From NCBI RefSeq assembly GCF_000308815.1, contig NZ_BAFX01000049.1, positions 1 through 64,000 on the forward strand: 64,000 bases of DNA, in the 5' to 3' direction. Of the stretch, positions 51,433 to 61,017 are shown in pieces. The position numbers and the translations under genes were made by a program. Positions within the stretch are counted from its first letter, which is position 1. Every line of letters begins with the position of its first letter. The notes under the pieces were generated by a model. The model saw only the letters and a list, made by a program, of their open reading frames with translations, searched no databases and was not told where the DNA came from. The DNA is from Nocardia concava NBRC 100430. Its GTDB lineage: Bacteria > Actinomycetota > Actinomycetes > Mycobacteriales > Mycobacteriaceae.

Positions 51433-53066
51433 TACGCGGCTCCTTTCTCGTCGCTGTCGCTGCTCTTACCCTGCTTCGTGAACACAGCCATCTGCGTCGA
51501 CGCCCCCACTTCCGCATCCTCGGGCCCGACCGGTTCGAATCGCACGGCGTACCCGTACGTTTCCCCGACCCGGTGTGCCCAGTCCGCGAATTCTGCCCGG
51601 CTCCATTCGAATCGGTGATCCGAATGCCGGAAAGTCCCCGCCGCGAGCGTCTCGTAGCGCACGTTGAACTCGCTGTTGGGCGTGGTCACCACGACCGCGC
51701 CCGGCGCCGCCGCCCCGAACACCGACTGCTCCAACGCCTTCAGCCGCGGCGCGTCCACATGCTCGATGACCTCCATGAGCACGGCCGCGTCGTACCCGGT
51801 CAGCGACGCATCGGTGTAGGTGAGCGCGCCCTGCCGCACGGTGACCCGCTTGGACTGCCATTCCGGCAGCCGCCGCATCCGCCGCGCCGCGATCTTCAAC
51901 TCCCGCATGGACACATCGATCCCGACGATCTCGGCGAACGCCCGATCCGCCACCAGCTCCCGCAGCAGCGCCCCCTGCCCGCAGCCCAGATCGAGTACCC
52001 GGCTCGCCCCGACCTCGAGCAGCGCCCGGTGTACGGCGGCACGGCGCAGCACCGCCAGTGACGGCCCCCGCTCAGCAGGGTCGTCGGATGCTGCACCCGT
52101 CATCCCGGCATGCTTTTGGCCGGGATCCACACTGCCGGGCTGGATTCCGGCCAAAAGCGCGCCGGAATGACGGGAAGCGGCTTCGGCCGAATACGCGGGA
52201 TCGGAGGACTGCGACACTCCACCCGTTCCATCGGGATCCGTCTGCGCGGTCGTCGACTCGGCGTCGGCCTCGTCGAAATCCTCCTCGACGGCGTCCAACT
52301 CTTCCGGCTCGGCGTCATCCAGCTCTGCCAGGCGTGCCAGCGCGGTGCGCACCAGCGTGTATCGCCGCGTCAGGTAGCGGCGGGTGATCCATTCGCGCTC
52401 CGGGTGGTCGACCAGCCAGCCCTCGCCGAAGCGGAGCAGCTTGTCGATCTCGGCGCTGTCGAGCCAGTAGTGCTTGCTGCCGTCGAGGACGGGCAGCAGC
52501 ACGTACAGGTGCGACAGCGCGTCGGAAAGCCGCATGGTCCCGGTGAGTTCGAGGCGCAGGTAATGCGAATCGCCCCAGTCCGGGAAAGCCGGATCCAGCG
52601 GCAGGGGAGTGGCCACGACCGTCCAGCCCAGCGGCGCGAACACCCGCTCGGCGTACTCCGCCCCGCCCTTGCACGGCACGGCCGGAAGTTCGATGCGCAA
52701 TGGCAGCGCGGTCTCCGCCAGCTCCGGCCGCTGCTTGCACCGTCCGTGCAGCGCGGTCCCGAACACCGTCGAGATCGCCACGGACAGCAGCGACGACGCC
52801 GCGTACGGCCGGTCGTTCACGTACTGGCCCAGGCTGAAGTCGGGCGCCCCCTTGGACTTCCCGCGCACCAGCCGCACCGGATCGATCTCCAACAGCAGCG
52901 CGGCCGTGCACCGCTCCTCGCCCGCCTCGGCATAGAAGACGTGCGCCTCGCCGTAGGACTGTTCGAAGGTTTGCATGCGCGACGGATTCTTGTGCAGCAG
53001 ATAGCCGAGATCGCTGGCCGGCCATGCGGCACCGTCCGGTCGCGTACAAGAGATCGTCAACAGCAT
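51432..53066 (-). CDS. hen1: RNA 3'-terminal ribose 2'-O-methyltransferase Hen1
   Basis: The 544-residue protein has an N-terminal domain (1-250) that activates Pnkp and a C-terminal methyltransferase with LDLGCGQG (358-365), the metal-binding E-V-I-E-H (432-436) and H-S-D-H (481-484). It methylates the 3' end at the break during repair, marking it against recutting. Between the domains, about residues 298-324 are encoded by a REP-like palindrome (see 52096-52174), which lengthens an acidic linker without breaking the frame. The gene is first in the operon. Confidence 0.95.
   Translation of the reverse strand: MLLTISCTRPDGAAWPASDLGYLLHKNPSRMQTFEQSYGEAHVFYAEAGEERCTAALLLEIDPVRLVRGKSKGAPDFSLGQYVNDRPYAASSLLSVAISTVFGTALHGRCKQRPELAETALPLRIELPAVPCKGGAEYAERVFAPLGWTVVATPLPLDPAFPDWGDSHYLRLELTGTMRLSDALSHLYVLLPVLDGSKHYWLDSAEIDKLLRFGEGWLVDHPEREWITRRYLTRRYTLVRTALARLAELDDAEPEELDAVEEDFDEADAESTTAQTDPDGTGGVSQSSDPAYSAEAASRHSGALLAGIQPGSVDPGQKHAGMTGAASDDPAERGPSLAVLRRAAVHRALLEVGASRVLDLGCGQGALLRELVADRAFAEIVGIDVSMRELKIAARRMRRLPEWQSKRVTVRQGALTYTDASLTGYDAAVLMEVIEHVDAPRLKALEQSVFGAAAPGAVVVTTPNSEFNVRYETLAAGTFRHSDHRFEWSRAEFADWAHRVGETYGYAVRFEPVGPEDAEVGASTQMAVFTKQGKSSDSDEKGAA
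52096..52174. repeat. REP-like palindromic element, copy 2, inside hen1
   Basis: Arms at 52096-52130 and 52141-52174 are inverted copies of the same family as copy 1 (CATCCCGGCATGCTTTTGG... and the complement). It is translated in frame as a linker between the two Hen1 domains. Confidence 0.85.
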
Positions 53067-53390
53067 CCTGAGATGCTCCCGTAGGCGCGAGGCGGTCGCA
53101 AATACATTTCCGTCTCGATTCGCGCAGTTCGGAGCCCTGCACGAGGGCGTGAGCCGTGCCCGCCGACCTCGTCCGCGAGTTCGCTCCGAACGAGCCCGCA
53201 GCCCGCGGTTTGGTTACGGACCGGTCGCGATCTCGGCGGAAAGGTTTACCGCGCAAGGAAATCGCGATCACACTCGAATCTGTGCGTCCGGGAGATGATC
53301 TCGGTGGTTCTCGTGCGATGGGGCACGAAAACTCGTGCGGCTCATGGCAATAGGCGATCAGGCACCGGACCGGTACGACGGGGGTGCGGG
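53067..53390. other. Intergenic region before the lipoprotein gene
   Basis: No gene, repeat or clear promoter is seen. It probably contains divergent promoters for hen1 and the lipoprotein. Confidence 0.5.
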
Positions 53391-54677
53391 ATGCGTCGAT
53401 TCGATCCGGCGGCGAGGTCACACGGTTCCGGTGGGTGGCGGGGCTACGCCGAATGGCTACCGGTGTTCTCGATCGCGGTGCTCGTGACCGCGTGCACGGT
53501 CGCGGGGGCGCCGCGGCCGGTGACGGCGGCCGTGGGCCGGATGGATCTCGGGGGATACAGCGGGCGTCCGCTGGCCGCCCCGCGGGACGCCGGGGAAAGC
53601 TATGGCGGGCTGATGGAATCGGTGCGGATGGCGGAGGCGGTGGTGGCGCCGCGCGCGTTCGATGCGGCGCTGGCGTGGACCTCCGCGATTCCGGTGCCGA
53701 CGCCCTTGGACGCCGTCGGCATTCTCGCCGACGCCACGCGCGAGACCCTCGCCGAGCACGGGATGCTGGCCGGATTCAGCATCGGCGGCACCGATGATCC
53801 GAGTGGGGTGCCCCGGATCGGGGTGTCGCGGTCGGTGCGCCTCACGGTGCTGCGGATGCGCGACAATATGACGGCCATCGACGCGGCCCGCCAGATCGAT
53901 GCCCGGGACTTCGCCGTCAATCGCGACAACCTCCCGGTCCCCTTCGCCGATTACTTTGCGACTCACGGTCATTGGCGCACCTACGAGCCGACGCTGGCCG
54001 CCACCCTCGCCCACGGCCCGTTCGTGGTGACCGTCTACGTCACCAACCCGACCACCGATCGCGCCGCCCTGCAGTCCCTGGCCGAAACCGCCTTCGACGC
54101 GGAACTGCCTGTGCTGGACGCCTTCGCGCCCACTCCGGCCGAGAAATTGGCGACGCTGCCCCTCGACCCGGAAGGCCTGCTGGGCCGCGTACTGCCCGCG
54201 ACACCCGGCCAATGGCCCTATCCCGAGCTGTTCGAGGACGAGCAGGGTGTCATCGCCGGGTGGCGTGGACACCGGCGCGCGACCGGCATCGCGTACGGCC
54301 CCCGCGTCGCCGATCTCTGGGTCAATCGCCCGGGCGATTCGGTGCGAATCCCGGTCGAGGCCATGGCCGTAGCGGACAACGCCCGGCTGCTGCGCTTCCC
54401 CGACGCCGTCGCCGCCCGCCACGCCCTGCTGCGCCTGTCCGCCCCGACAGCAGACCACACGGTGCCCACCGGGAACCAAACGGTCGCCACCGCCCCGAGC
54501 GGCATTCCCGACGCGGTCTGCCTGCGCGACTCCGATCCGCAAGCGCCCGACCAGCAATTCACCTGCTTCGTCCTGGAGGGCCGCTATCTCGCGCTGATTT
54601 CCGGTGCGACCGAGGAAGCGGCGCACCGGATGGCGGTGGCGCAGTACGCGTTGCTCAGCGATTCAGCTGGGCGCTGA
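53391..54677 (+). CDS. Secreted lipoprotein of unknown function, nocardial type
   Basis: The 428-residue protein starts at 53391. A signal peptide ends in L-V-T-A-C, followed by a mature body with alternating beta and helical segments (GRMDLGGYSGRPLAAPRD, VAPRAFDAALAW, and a C-terminal QQFTCFVLEGRYLALISG). Long lipoproteins of this layout are numerous in Nocardia. I recognise no function. The last 23 bp overlap the convergent SnoaL-like gene. Confidence 0.8.
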   Translation: MRRFDPAARSHGSGGWRGYAEWLPVFSIAVLVTACTVAGAPRPVTAAVGRMDLGGYSGRPLAAPRDAGESYGGLMESVRMAEAVVAPRAFDAALAWTSAIPVPTPLDAVGILADATRETLAEHGMLAGFSIGGTDDPSGVPRIGVSRSVRLTVLRMRDNMTAIDAARQIDARDFAVNRDNLPVPFADYFATHGHWRTYEPTLAATLAHGPFVVTVYVTNPTTDRAALQSLAETAFDAELPVLDAFAPTPAEKLATLPLDPEGLLGRVLPATPGQWPYPELFEDEQGVIAGWRGHRRATGIAYGPRVADLWVNRPGDSVRIPVEAMAVADNARLLRFPDAVAARHALLRLSAPTADHTVPTGNQTVATAPSGIPDAVCLRDSDPQAPDQQFTCFVLEGRYLALISGATEEAAHRMAVAQYALLSDSAGR

Positions 54678-55044
54678 AGATCTCCCGGTTGAAGTACGCC
54701 TTCGCCTCGGCGATCAGCCCGTAGGCATCCAGTTCGTAGACATTGATGCCGGACCAGTTGACCGGCGCGCCCGAAAGCGACACCGCCGCACCGCTCCACG
54801 ACACCGCGACCGAATCGCCCACGGTGTGGGCCTCGCGCGGCGTAAGCCCCAGGAACGGACTGAAATTCGGGATCACCCCGGCGATGAAATCGCGAATCGC
54901 ACTGCGCCCCACGATCGGCGGCGTGCCGACCGGATCGTGGAAGACGCCGTCCTCGGCGAAATTCGCCGCCCAGGCGTCCGCATCACCGGACTGAGATGCG
55001 GCGAAGAAGCCGAGCACCGAGGCGGGCATGGCGGGCATGGTCAT
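54655..55044 (-). CDS. SnoaL/NTF2-like protein
   Basis: The 129-residue single-domain cone fold has WAANFAEDGVFHDPVG and INVYELDAYGLIAEAKAYFN. Members bind small hydrophobic ligands or act as isomerases and cyclases, so the substrate is not predictable. The stop overlaps the lipoprotein gene. It lies 3 bp after the MFS gene, so the two are one operon. Confidence 0.82.
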   Translation of the reverse strand: MTMPAMPASVLGFFAASQSGDADAWAANFAEDGVFHDPVGTPPIVGRSAIRDFIAGVIPNFSPFLGLTPREAHTVGDSVAVSWSGAAVSLSGAPVNWSGINVYELDAYGLIAEAKAYFNREIFSAQLNR

Positions 55045-55047
55045 TGA

Positions 55048-56292
55048 TTACTCCTTCGATTCGTGAACGTGCCGCAGGTCGTAGCGGCGGGCCAGGGGAA
55101 GAACGGTGCAGCCGAGGACGGTCAGCACGGCCTGCAGGGCGCAGACGCCGAGCCAGCCCCACGCCCCGAAACAGGCCGAGGCGAGGGCGGCACACAGCGC
55201 GCCGCTGAGGAAGACGGAAACCATGTAGACGGTGTTGGCGCGGCTGCGCGCCGCGGGCAGATACCCGAAAATCCGTGCCTGATTGGCGATCTGACTCCAC
55301 TGCACCGCGATATTGGCCAGCACGATCGCGATGATCATGAACGGCAGCAGCGAGCCGCCCAGCGCATACGCGCCCGACGCCGCGAGCATGAGAAACAGAG
55401 CGGCGGCAATGATCGGAATCGCACCGCGCCGATCGATGAACCGCCCCGCCCACGGCGCGGCCACCGCACCCGCCAGCCCGAGCGCGCCGAACAATCCGGC
55501 CACCGCGCTGCGGTAGTGGTACGGCTCCCGGGTCAGCACCAGGACCAGCGACGTCCACGTCGAGTTATACGCGCCGAACAGCAGCGCGTGCATGGCGCAC
55601 GAATGCCGCAGTGCCGGTTCCCGAATCAGCAGCCGGGGGAGCGATGCGAGCAGCCCCGGATAACTCGGCCCCGCACCTGTTCCTGCGGTGTCGCGACCGC
55701 CTCGGCGTGTCTCGCGCGGCAGCAGCGCCACCGTGATCGCGCCGGTCGCCGCCGTAAGCGCCGCGGCGAGCAAATACACCGCCCGCCAACCGAATACGTC
55801 ACCCACCGCGCCGCCGATGACCCGCGACCCGATGATGCCGGTCATCAGCCCGATCTGCACGCCCGCCACCACCGAGGCCCGTCGTTCCGGCGCGGCGAGT
55901 TCGGCCGCCAAGGGCACCAGCACCTGCGGAATCACCGTCGCCCCGCCGACCAGCGCGGTCGCCGCCGCCAGCAACGCCAAACCCGGCGCGGCGGCCGCCA
56001 GCAGCAGCCCGATCACGGTGACCGCCAAAAGGATCGACAACAACGGCCGTCGCCGCCGGACATCTCCCAGCGGCACCAGGAACAGGATCCCCGCGGCGTA
56101 CCCGAACTGGGCGCACGTGACCACCACCCCCGATGCCGATGCGGTGACTCCCAGCCCGTCGGCGACCAACGTCAGAAGTGGTTGCGCGAGATAGACATTC
56201 GCAACGGTCGCCCCGCTGCACACCGCCATCATCGGAAACAGCGTTCGCCGCTCGACGGGGAGTGTGAGGGGGCGGACTGCGGTTGAGGGCAT
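55048..56292 (-). CDS. MFS transporter
   Basis: The 414-residue protein has about twelve helices, the loop 2-3 motif PLGDVRRRRPLL and a second half starting near RSAVAGLFGALG. The layout is that of drug or metabolite exporters of the YbcL/AraJ kind. It is divergent from a TetR regulator and probably controlled by it. Its partner gene is the SnoaL-like protein. Confidence 0.87.
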   Translation of the reverse strand: MPSTAVRPLTLPVERRTLFPMMAVCSGATVANVYLAQPLLTLVADGLGVTASASGVVVTCAQFGYAAGILFLVPLGDVRRRRPLLSILLAVTVIGLLLAAAAPGLALLAAATALVGGATVIPQVLVPLAAELAAPERRASVVAGVQIGLMTGIIGSRVIGGAVGDVFGWRAVYLLAAALTAATGAITVALLPRETRRGGRDTAGTGAGPSYPGLLASLPRLLIREPALRHSCAMHALLFGAYNSTWTSLVLVLTREPYHYRSAVAGLFGALGLAGAVAAPWAGRFIDRRGAIPIIAAALFLMLAASGAYALGGSLLPFMIIAIVLANIAVQWSQIANQARIFGYLPAARSRANTVYMVSVFLSGALCAALASACFGAWGWLGVCALQAVLTVLGCTVLPLARRYDLRHVHESKE

Positions 56293-56309
56293 CGCCGGTC
56301 CTTTTCGAT

Positions 56310-56381
56310 CGAACTAGTTGGTTCGGATTGTTTCCGATGCTAGGAACCTTGCGTCGGAGTTGTCAAACGAACCAGTTCGTT
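56310..56381. promoter_or_regulatory. Two TetR operators
   Basis: CGAACtagttgGTTCG (56310-56325) and AACGAACcaGTTCGTT (56366-56381) are inverted repeats with the same GAAC/GTTC halves in the gap between the MFS and TetR genes. Confidence 0.75.
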
Positions 56382-56393
56382 ACAATCGCGCCC

Positions 56394-56975
56394 ATGGCAT
56401 ACGACTCGGCCGCGACCAGGGAGCGCATCCTCACCGCCGCGACAACGGAATTCGCCGCCTACGGCGTCGCGGGGGCCCGGGTCGATCGCATCGCCGCCTC
56501 CGCGCAGGCCAACAAGCGCGCCATTTACGACTACTTCGGCGACAAACAGGCGCTCTTCGCGGCGGTGCTGGAACGGCTGATGGGCGAGCTCGCCCAGGAC
56601 GTGCCCCCGGGCGGCGACCTGGGCGAGTACGCGGGCCGCCTCTTCGACTACCACCGCGCCCACCCGGAGGCCCTGCGCCTATTGCTCTGGGAGGCACTGG
56701 AACTCGGCGACCAACCGGTCCCCGACGAGGAGAACCGCACCCGCCACTACTTCGAGAAGGTCACCGCCGCCGAATCCGCCATGACCGACGGCGACCCCCG
56801 CAACCTGCTGTTCTTCACCCTCGGCCTGGTCGGCTGGACGCTGGCCATGCCGCAGCTGCGCCGGATGGTACTGGGGCCGGAACGTGGCCTCGACGAGTTG
56901 CGACCGGCCATTTCCGCCGCGGTCGAAGCCCTGGCGGCCGCGCCCGCTCCGGCGCAGAGCGATCCGCCCGTGTAG
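56394..56975 (+). CDS. TetR-family transcriptional regulator
   Basis: The 193-residue protein has an N-terminal helix-turn-helix (ERILTAATTEFAAYGVAG, IAASAQANKRAIYDYFGDKQ) and a helical ligand domain resembling TetR_C groups with a conserved W-x-L-E pattern. It is probably autoregulated and represses the divergent MFS operon through the two operators. Confidence 0.93.
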   Translation: MAYDSAATRERILTAATTEFAAYGVAGARVDRIAASAQANKRAIYDYFGDKQALFAAVLERLMGELAQDVPPGGDLGEYAGRLFDYHRAHPEALRLLLWEALELGDQPVPDEENRTRHYFEKVTAAESAMTDGDPRNLLFFTLGLVGWTLAMPQLRRMVLGPERGLDELRPAISAAVEALAAAPAPAQSDPPV

Positions 56976-57028
56976 GTTCGGCGCGGCGTCGCAAAACTCT
57001 GCGGCAATCCGGACTGACAGGAGCGGGA

Positions 57029-57598
57029 ATGCGCTTGGTGGGCAAGGTCGGTGCGATCGGTGCGGTCGCGGCCGCCCTGGTGCTGGTGGCCGGTTGCGGC
57101 AGCAGCGATAAGAGCGACAAAGCGGACACCACGTCGGCCACCACCTCGGCCAAGGCTGCGCAGACGTTCACCGTCGCGCTGCCGTCGGCCGACGGCAAGG
57201 ACTGCTCCATCAAGGTGGAGGGCGGCTTCGGCGAAGCGCCCAAGATCACCCTGCCGGACGGCTGCGAGCCGCCGAAGGAACTGTTCACCAAGGACCTGGT
57301 CACCGGCACCGGCCCGGCCGCCGCGACGGGCCAGGCGCTGAGCACCAACTACACGCTGATCACCTGGTCGGACAAGAAGAAGCTGGACAGCTCCTTCAGC
57401 CGCGGCCAGACCTTCGACCTGACGCTGGGTGCGGGCCAGGTCATCAAGGGCTGGGATCAGGGTCTGGTCGGCATCCAGCAGGGCACCCGCCGCCTGCTCG
57501 TCATCCCGCCGGACCTCGGCTACGGCCAGGGCGGCCACGGCATCAAGCCCAACGAGACCCTGGTCTTCATCACCGACGCCGTCAAGGTCGGTAGCTAG
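57029..57598 (+). CDS. FKBP-type peptidyl-prolyl isomerase lipoprotein
   Basis: The 189-residue protein has a lipobox ending at Cys23 (LVLVAGC). A Lys/Ser/Thr-rich linker leads to an FKBP domain (about 95-189) with GQVIKGWDQGLVG and PPDLGYGQGGHG. It should assist folding of extracytoplasmic proteins. AGGAGCGGGA precedes the ATG. It sits just before tig, a second FKBP-domain folding factor. Confidence 0.9.
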   Translation: MRLVGKVGAIGAVAAALVLVAGCGSSDKSDKADTTSATTSAKAAQTFTVALPSADGKDCSIKVEGGFGEAPKITLPDGCEPPKELFTKDLVTGTGPAAATGQALSTNYTLITWSDKKKLDSSFSRGQTFDLTLGAGQVIKGWDQGLVGIQQGTRRLLVIPPDLGYGQGGHGIKPNETLVFITDAVKVGS

Positions 57599-57753
57599 TA
57601 CGCACCCCTCCCACCAGCGCGACCGGTCGGCCGACCGGCCGTCGGCAGGTCCTGCCCGTGACCGGTTACACGGCCCGTGGGGCCGTCAACTAACCTGGTC
57701 GGGATGCGTTCGGGGGGAACCTAGACGTCAACCATGAACTACGAACAAGGAGC

Positions 57754-59157
57754 ATGTCCGTGAAGAGCACCGTCGAGCAGCTGAGCCCGACTCGGGTCCG
57801 CATCAATGTCGAGGTGCCCTTCGAGGAGCTCAAGCCGGACTTCGACCGCGCGTACAAGGCGCTGGCGCAGCAGATCCGGATCCCCGGCTTCCGCCCGGGC
57901 AAGGCCCCGGCCAAGCTTCTCGAGGCCCGTGTCGGCCGTGGCGCGGTGCTGGAGCAGGTCGTCAACGACGTGCTGCCCAAGCGCTACAGCGAGGCCGTGA
58001 TCGAGACCCAGGCCAAGGTCATCGGCCAGCCGGAGATCGAGATCACCAAGATCGAGGACGGCGAGGAGCTGGCCTTCACCGCCGAGGTCGACGTCCGCCC
58101 GGACGTCACCCTGCCGGACTTCTCGACCATCAAGGTCGAGGTCGACCCGATCGAGATCACCGACGCCGACATCGACGAGCAGCTGCAGTCGCTGCGTGCC
58201 CGCTTCGGCACCCTGACCGCGGTCGAGCGCGCGATCGAGAACGGCGACTTCGTCTCCATCGACCTGTCCGCCACCGTCGACGGCGAGGCCGTCGAGGAGG
58301 CCTCCACCACCGGCCTGTCCCACGAGGTCGGCTCCGGCCAGCTCATCGAGGGCCTGGACGAGGCCCTGGTCGGCCTGAAGGAGGGCGAGTCCAAGGACTT
58401 CACCTCCAACCTGGTCGCCGGCGAGCACGCGGGCAAGGAAGCCGTCATCACCGTGACCGTGCAGTCGGTCAAGGAGCGCGAGCTGCCCGAGGCCGATGAC
58501 GAGTTCGCCCAGCTGGCAAGCGAATTCGACACCATCGACGAGCTGAAGGAAGACCTGAAGACCCGCGTCGAGCGCGTCAAGAAGGTCACCCAGGCCGGCG
58601 AGATCCGCGACAAGGTGCTCGAGGCCCTGCTCGAGACCGTGGAGATCCCGCTGCCCGAGGGCGTCGTCAAGGCCGAGGTCGACGCGGTCGAGCACGACGC
58701 CGTCCACGGCTTCGACCACGACGAGGCCAAGCTGGCCGAGGCCCTCGAGGCCCAGGGCTCCTCGCTGGAGGAGTTCAAGAAGGACACCAAGGAAGCCGCC
58801 GAGAAGTCGGTCAAGACCCAGCTGCTGCTCGACGCCGTCGCCGAGGCCGAGAACACCCAGGTCGGCCAGGACGAGCTGTACGAGCGGATCATCTTCCAGG
58901 CCCAGCGCTACGGCATGAGCCCGGATCAGTTCATCCAGCAGATCCAGCAGGCCGGTCAGCTGGGCGCGGTGTTCGCCGACGTCCGCCGCGGCAAGGCGCT
59001 CGCCGGTGTCGTGGTCCAGGCCGCCGTCACCGACACCGCCGGCAACACCGTGGACACCGCCGAGATGTTCGGCAACCCGGCCGAAGAGGCCGAAGAGGTT
59101 TCCGCCGAAGAGCTCGCGACCGTGGCCGACGCGACCGAAGCCGCCGAGGACAAGTAA
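57754..59157 (+). CDS. tig: Trigger factor
   Basis: This ribosome-associated chaperone has 467 residues. The ribosome-binding signature GFRPGKAP is at 45-52, the FKBP domain at about 160-245, and the C-terminal chaperone arms end in a Glu/Ala-rich acidic tail. An ACGAACAAGGAGC region precedes the ATG. A hairpin ACGGCCC-GTG-GGGCCGT lies upstream (57670-57686). It precedes clpP1P2-clpX, the usual actinobacterial order. Confidence 0.96.
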   Translation: MSVKSTVEQLSPTRVRINVEVPFEELKPDFDRAYKALAQQIRIPGFRPGKAPAKLLEARVGRGAVLEQVVNDVLPKRYSEAVIETQAKVIGQPEIEITKIEDGEELAFTAEVDVRPDVTLPDFSTIKVEVDPIEITDADIDEQLQSLRARFGTLTAVERAIENGDFVSIDLSATVDGEAVEEASTTGLSHEVGSGQLIEGLDEALVGLKEGESKDFTSNLVAGEHAGKEAVITVTVQSVKERELPEADDEFAQLASEFDTIDELKEDLKTRVERVKKVTQAGEIRDKVLEALLETVEIPLPEGVVKAEVDAVEHDAVHGFDHDEAKLAEALEAQGSSLEEFKKDTKEAAEKSVKTQLLLDAVAEAENTQVGQDELYERIIFQAQRYGMSPDQFIQQIQQAGQLGAVFADVRRGKALAGVVVQAAVTDTAGNTVDTAEMFGNPAEEAEEVSAEELATVADATEAAEDK

Positions 59158-59258
59158 GAAATTTCGACGCACCCGGTGACCGGGGATTCTCGCGGTGAAA
59201 ACGCGAAGAGCCCCCGAACACCGGAACGTGAAGCGTTGACGTAAGTTTGCGCTGTGAG

Positions 59259-59300
59259 CGAAGCAGGGCGGTACCGGGAGTTCGGTGCCGCCCTGCTTCG
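59259..59300 (+). terminator. Rho-independent terminator after tig
   Basis: An 18-bp stem (CGAAGCAGGGCGGTACCG and its near-complement, one mismatch) with a 6-nt loop ends in TTAG. Confidence 0.85.
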
Positions 59301-59392
59301 TTAGGGTTTGTGTCAGCGAATCAGTAGGGGCTTGTTTACGAGCCGTTGAGAGAGGGCAGGTATCCGTGACAATTCATCAGGCAGGGGTGCGC

Positions 59393-59977
59393 ATGACATC
59401 CGCGACTGCTGGTCTGAACCTCAGTGATTCGGTGTACGAGCGCCTGCTGCGCGAGCGCATCATCTTCCTGGGCACTCAGGTCGACGACGACATCGCCAAC
59501 AAGCTGTGCGCGCAGATCATCCTGCTCTCGGCCGAGGATCCGACCAAGGACATCCACCTCTACATCAACTCCCCGGGTGGTTCGGTGACCGCCGGTATGG
59601 CGATCTACGACACCATGGAATTCGCCCAGTGCGATATCGCCACCTACGGCATGGGCCTGGCCGCCTCGATGGGACAGTTCCTGCTGGCCGCCGGCACCAA
59701 GGGCAAGCGCTTCGCCCTGCCGCACGCGCGGATCATGATGCACCAGCCGTCGGCGGGCATCGGTGGTTCGGCCGCGGACATCGCCATTCAGGCCGAGCAG
59801 TTCGCGTACACCAAGCGTGAGATGAACGAGCTGCAGTCGCAGTTCACCGGCAAGTCCGTCGAGCAGGTGACCGCCGACGCCGACCGCGACCGCTGGTTCA
59901 CCGCGCAGGAAGCCCTCGAGTACGGCTTCATCGATCACGTGATCACCCACGCGAGCCAGGCGAACGGCAGCAACTAG
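59393..59977 (+). CDS. clpP1: ATP-dependent Clp protease proteolytic subunit 1
   Basis: The 194-residue serine protease has catalytic Ser92 (GLAASMG), His117 (MMHQP) and an Asp in DADRDRW. In actinobacteria ClpP1 and ClpP2 form a mixed tetradecamer. The ATG at 59393 follows AGGGG and gives the usual length. A GTG at 59366 is possible. AAA+ partners are ClpX here and ClpC elsewhere in the genome. Confidence 0.95.
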   Translation: MTSATAGLNLSDSVYERLLRERIIFLGTQVDDDIANKLCAQIILLSAEDPTKDIHLYINSPGGSVTAGMAIYDTMEFAQCDIATYGMGLAASMGQFLLAAGTKGKRFALPHARIMMHQPSAGIGGSAADIAIQAEQFAYTKREMNELQSQFTGKSVEQVTADADRDRWFTAQEALEYGFIDHVITHASQANGSN

Positions 59978-60014
59978 TTCCGCAGCCTCACCCACCCAGA
60001 CTTTGGAGACGTCT

Positions 60015-60707
60015 ATGTCCAACATGATCGACCCCCGGGCCGCGGGCATCACCTTCAGCGCCGCCGGTTCCTCGCTCAACCAGATGCAGATGCCGCAGGG
60101 CCGCTACATCCTGCCGTCCTTCGTCGAGCACTCGAGCTTCGGTGTCAAGGAGTCGAACCCGTACAACAAGCTCTTCGAGGAGCGCATCATCTTCCTCGGC
60201 GCGCAGGTGGACGACACCTCCGCGAACGACATCATGGCGCAGCTGCTGGTGCTGGAGTCCCTTGATCCGGACCGCGACATCACCATGTACATCAACTCGC
60301 CCGGTGGCTCGTTCACCGCGCTGATGGCCATCTACGACACCATGCAGTACGTGCGCGCCGACGTCGCCACCGTCTGCCTGGGCCAGGCCGCCTCGGCCGC
60401 GGCCGTGCTGCTCGCCGCCGGCGCCCCCGGCAAGCGCGCCGCGCTGCCGAACGCCCGCATCCTGATCCACCAGCCCTCCACCTCGGGCGGCATCCAGGGC
60501 CAGGTCTCCGACCTGGAGATCCAGGCCGCCGAGATCGAGCGCATGCGCCGTCTCATGGAGACCACGCTGGCCCGCCACACCGGCAAGGACGCGGACGTCA
60601 TCCGCAAGGACACCGACCGCGACAAGATCCTGACCGCCGATGAGGCCAAGGATTACGGCATCGTCGACACGGTGTTCGAGTACCGCAAGCTCAGCGCCCA
60701 GAAGTGA
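60015..60707 (+). CDS. clpP2: ATP-dependent Clp protease proteolytic subunit 2
   Basis: The 230-residue subunit has catalytic Ser127 (GQAASAAAV), His152 (IHQPS) and the longer N-terminal extension ([25 protein letters not shown]) that actinobacterial ClpP2 uses to dock with ClpP1. It is 37 bp after clpP1 and is surely co-transcribed. Confidence 0.95.
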   Translation: MSNMIDPRAAGITFSAAGSSLNQMQMPQGRYILPSFVEHSSFGVKESNPYNKLFEERIIFLGAQVDDTSANDIMAQLLVLESLDPDRDITMYINSPGGSFTALMAIYDTMQYVRADVATVCLGQAASAAAVLLAAGAPGKRAALPNARILIHQPSTSGGIQGQVSDLEIQAAEIERMRRLMETTLARHTGKDADVIRKDTDRDKILTADEAKDYGIVDTVFEYRKLSAQK

Positions 60708-60713
60708 GTTGGG

Positions 60714-60757
60714 CGGGTGGCGGGGTTCCGGGAGGTCCCGGGCGTCCCCGCCACCCG
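60714..60757 (+). terminator. Rho-independent terminator after clpP2
   Basis: CGGGTGGCGGGG and CCCCGCCACCCG form the stem around an inner GGTCCCGGG-type hairpin. clpX therefore probably has its own promoter within 60758-61017, which otherwise holds no gene. Confidence 0.75.
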
Positions 60758-61017
60758 GGCAGGGGTGAGTCCACGCACATGTCCGGTGAGAAACGTGCCC
60801 AAGTTGTCGACCTCGGTCACGAGAAGCGGGTACGGTCACTCTAGGGACCTTTGCTCGTGGTTGTCGGCTCTGCTTTTGCATCCAACACATTTGGATACAC
60901 ACAGCCGAAAGGCCGGATCCGCAAACTCAGGGGTCGCGGCTTACGCTCGAAGAAGGCAGCTCGCCGGCAACCGGGGACAGACGGTTGCACGCGGACAAGG
61001 AAGTAGGGACCCAGGAG

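Noticed and set aside
57670..57686. Hairpin upstream of tig as a riboswitch
   Set aside because: A single 7-bp stem without a conserved aptamer pattern. It is more likely part of the terminator region of the preceding gene.
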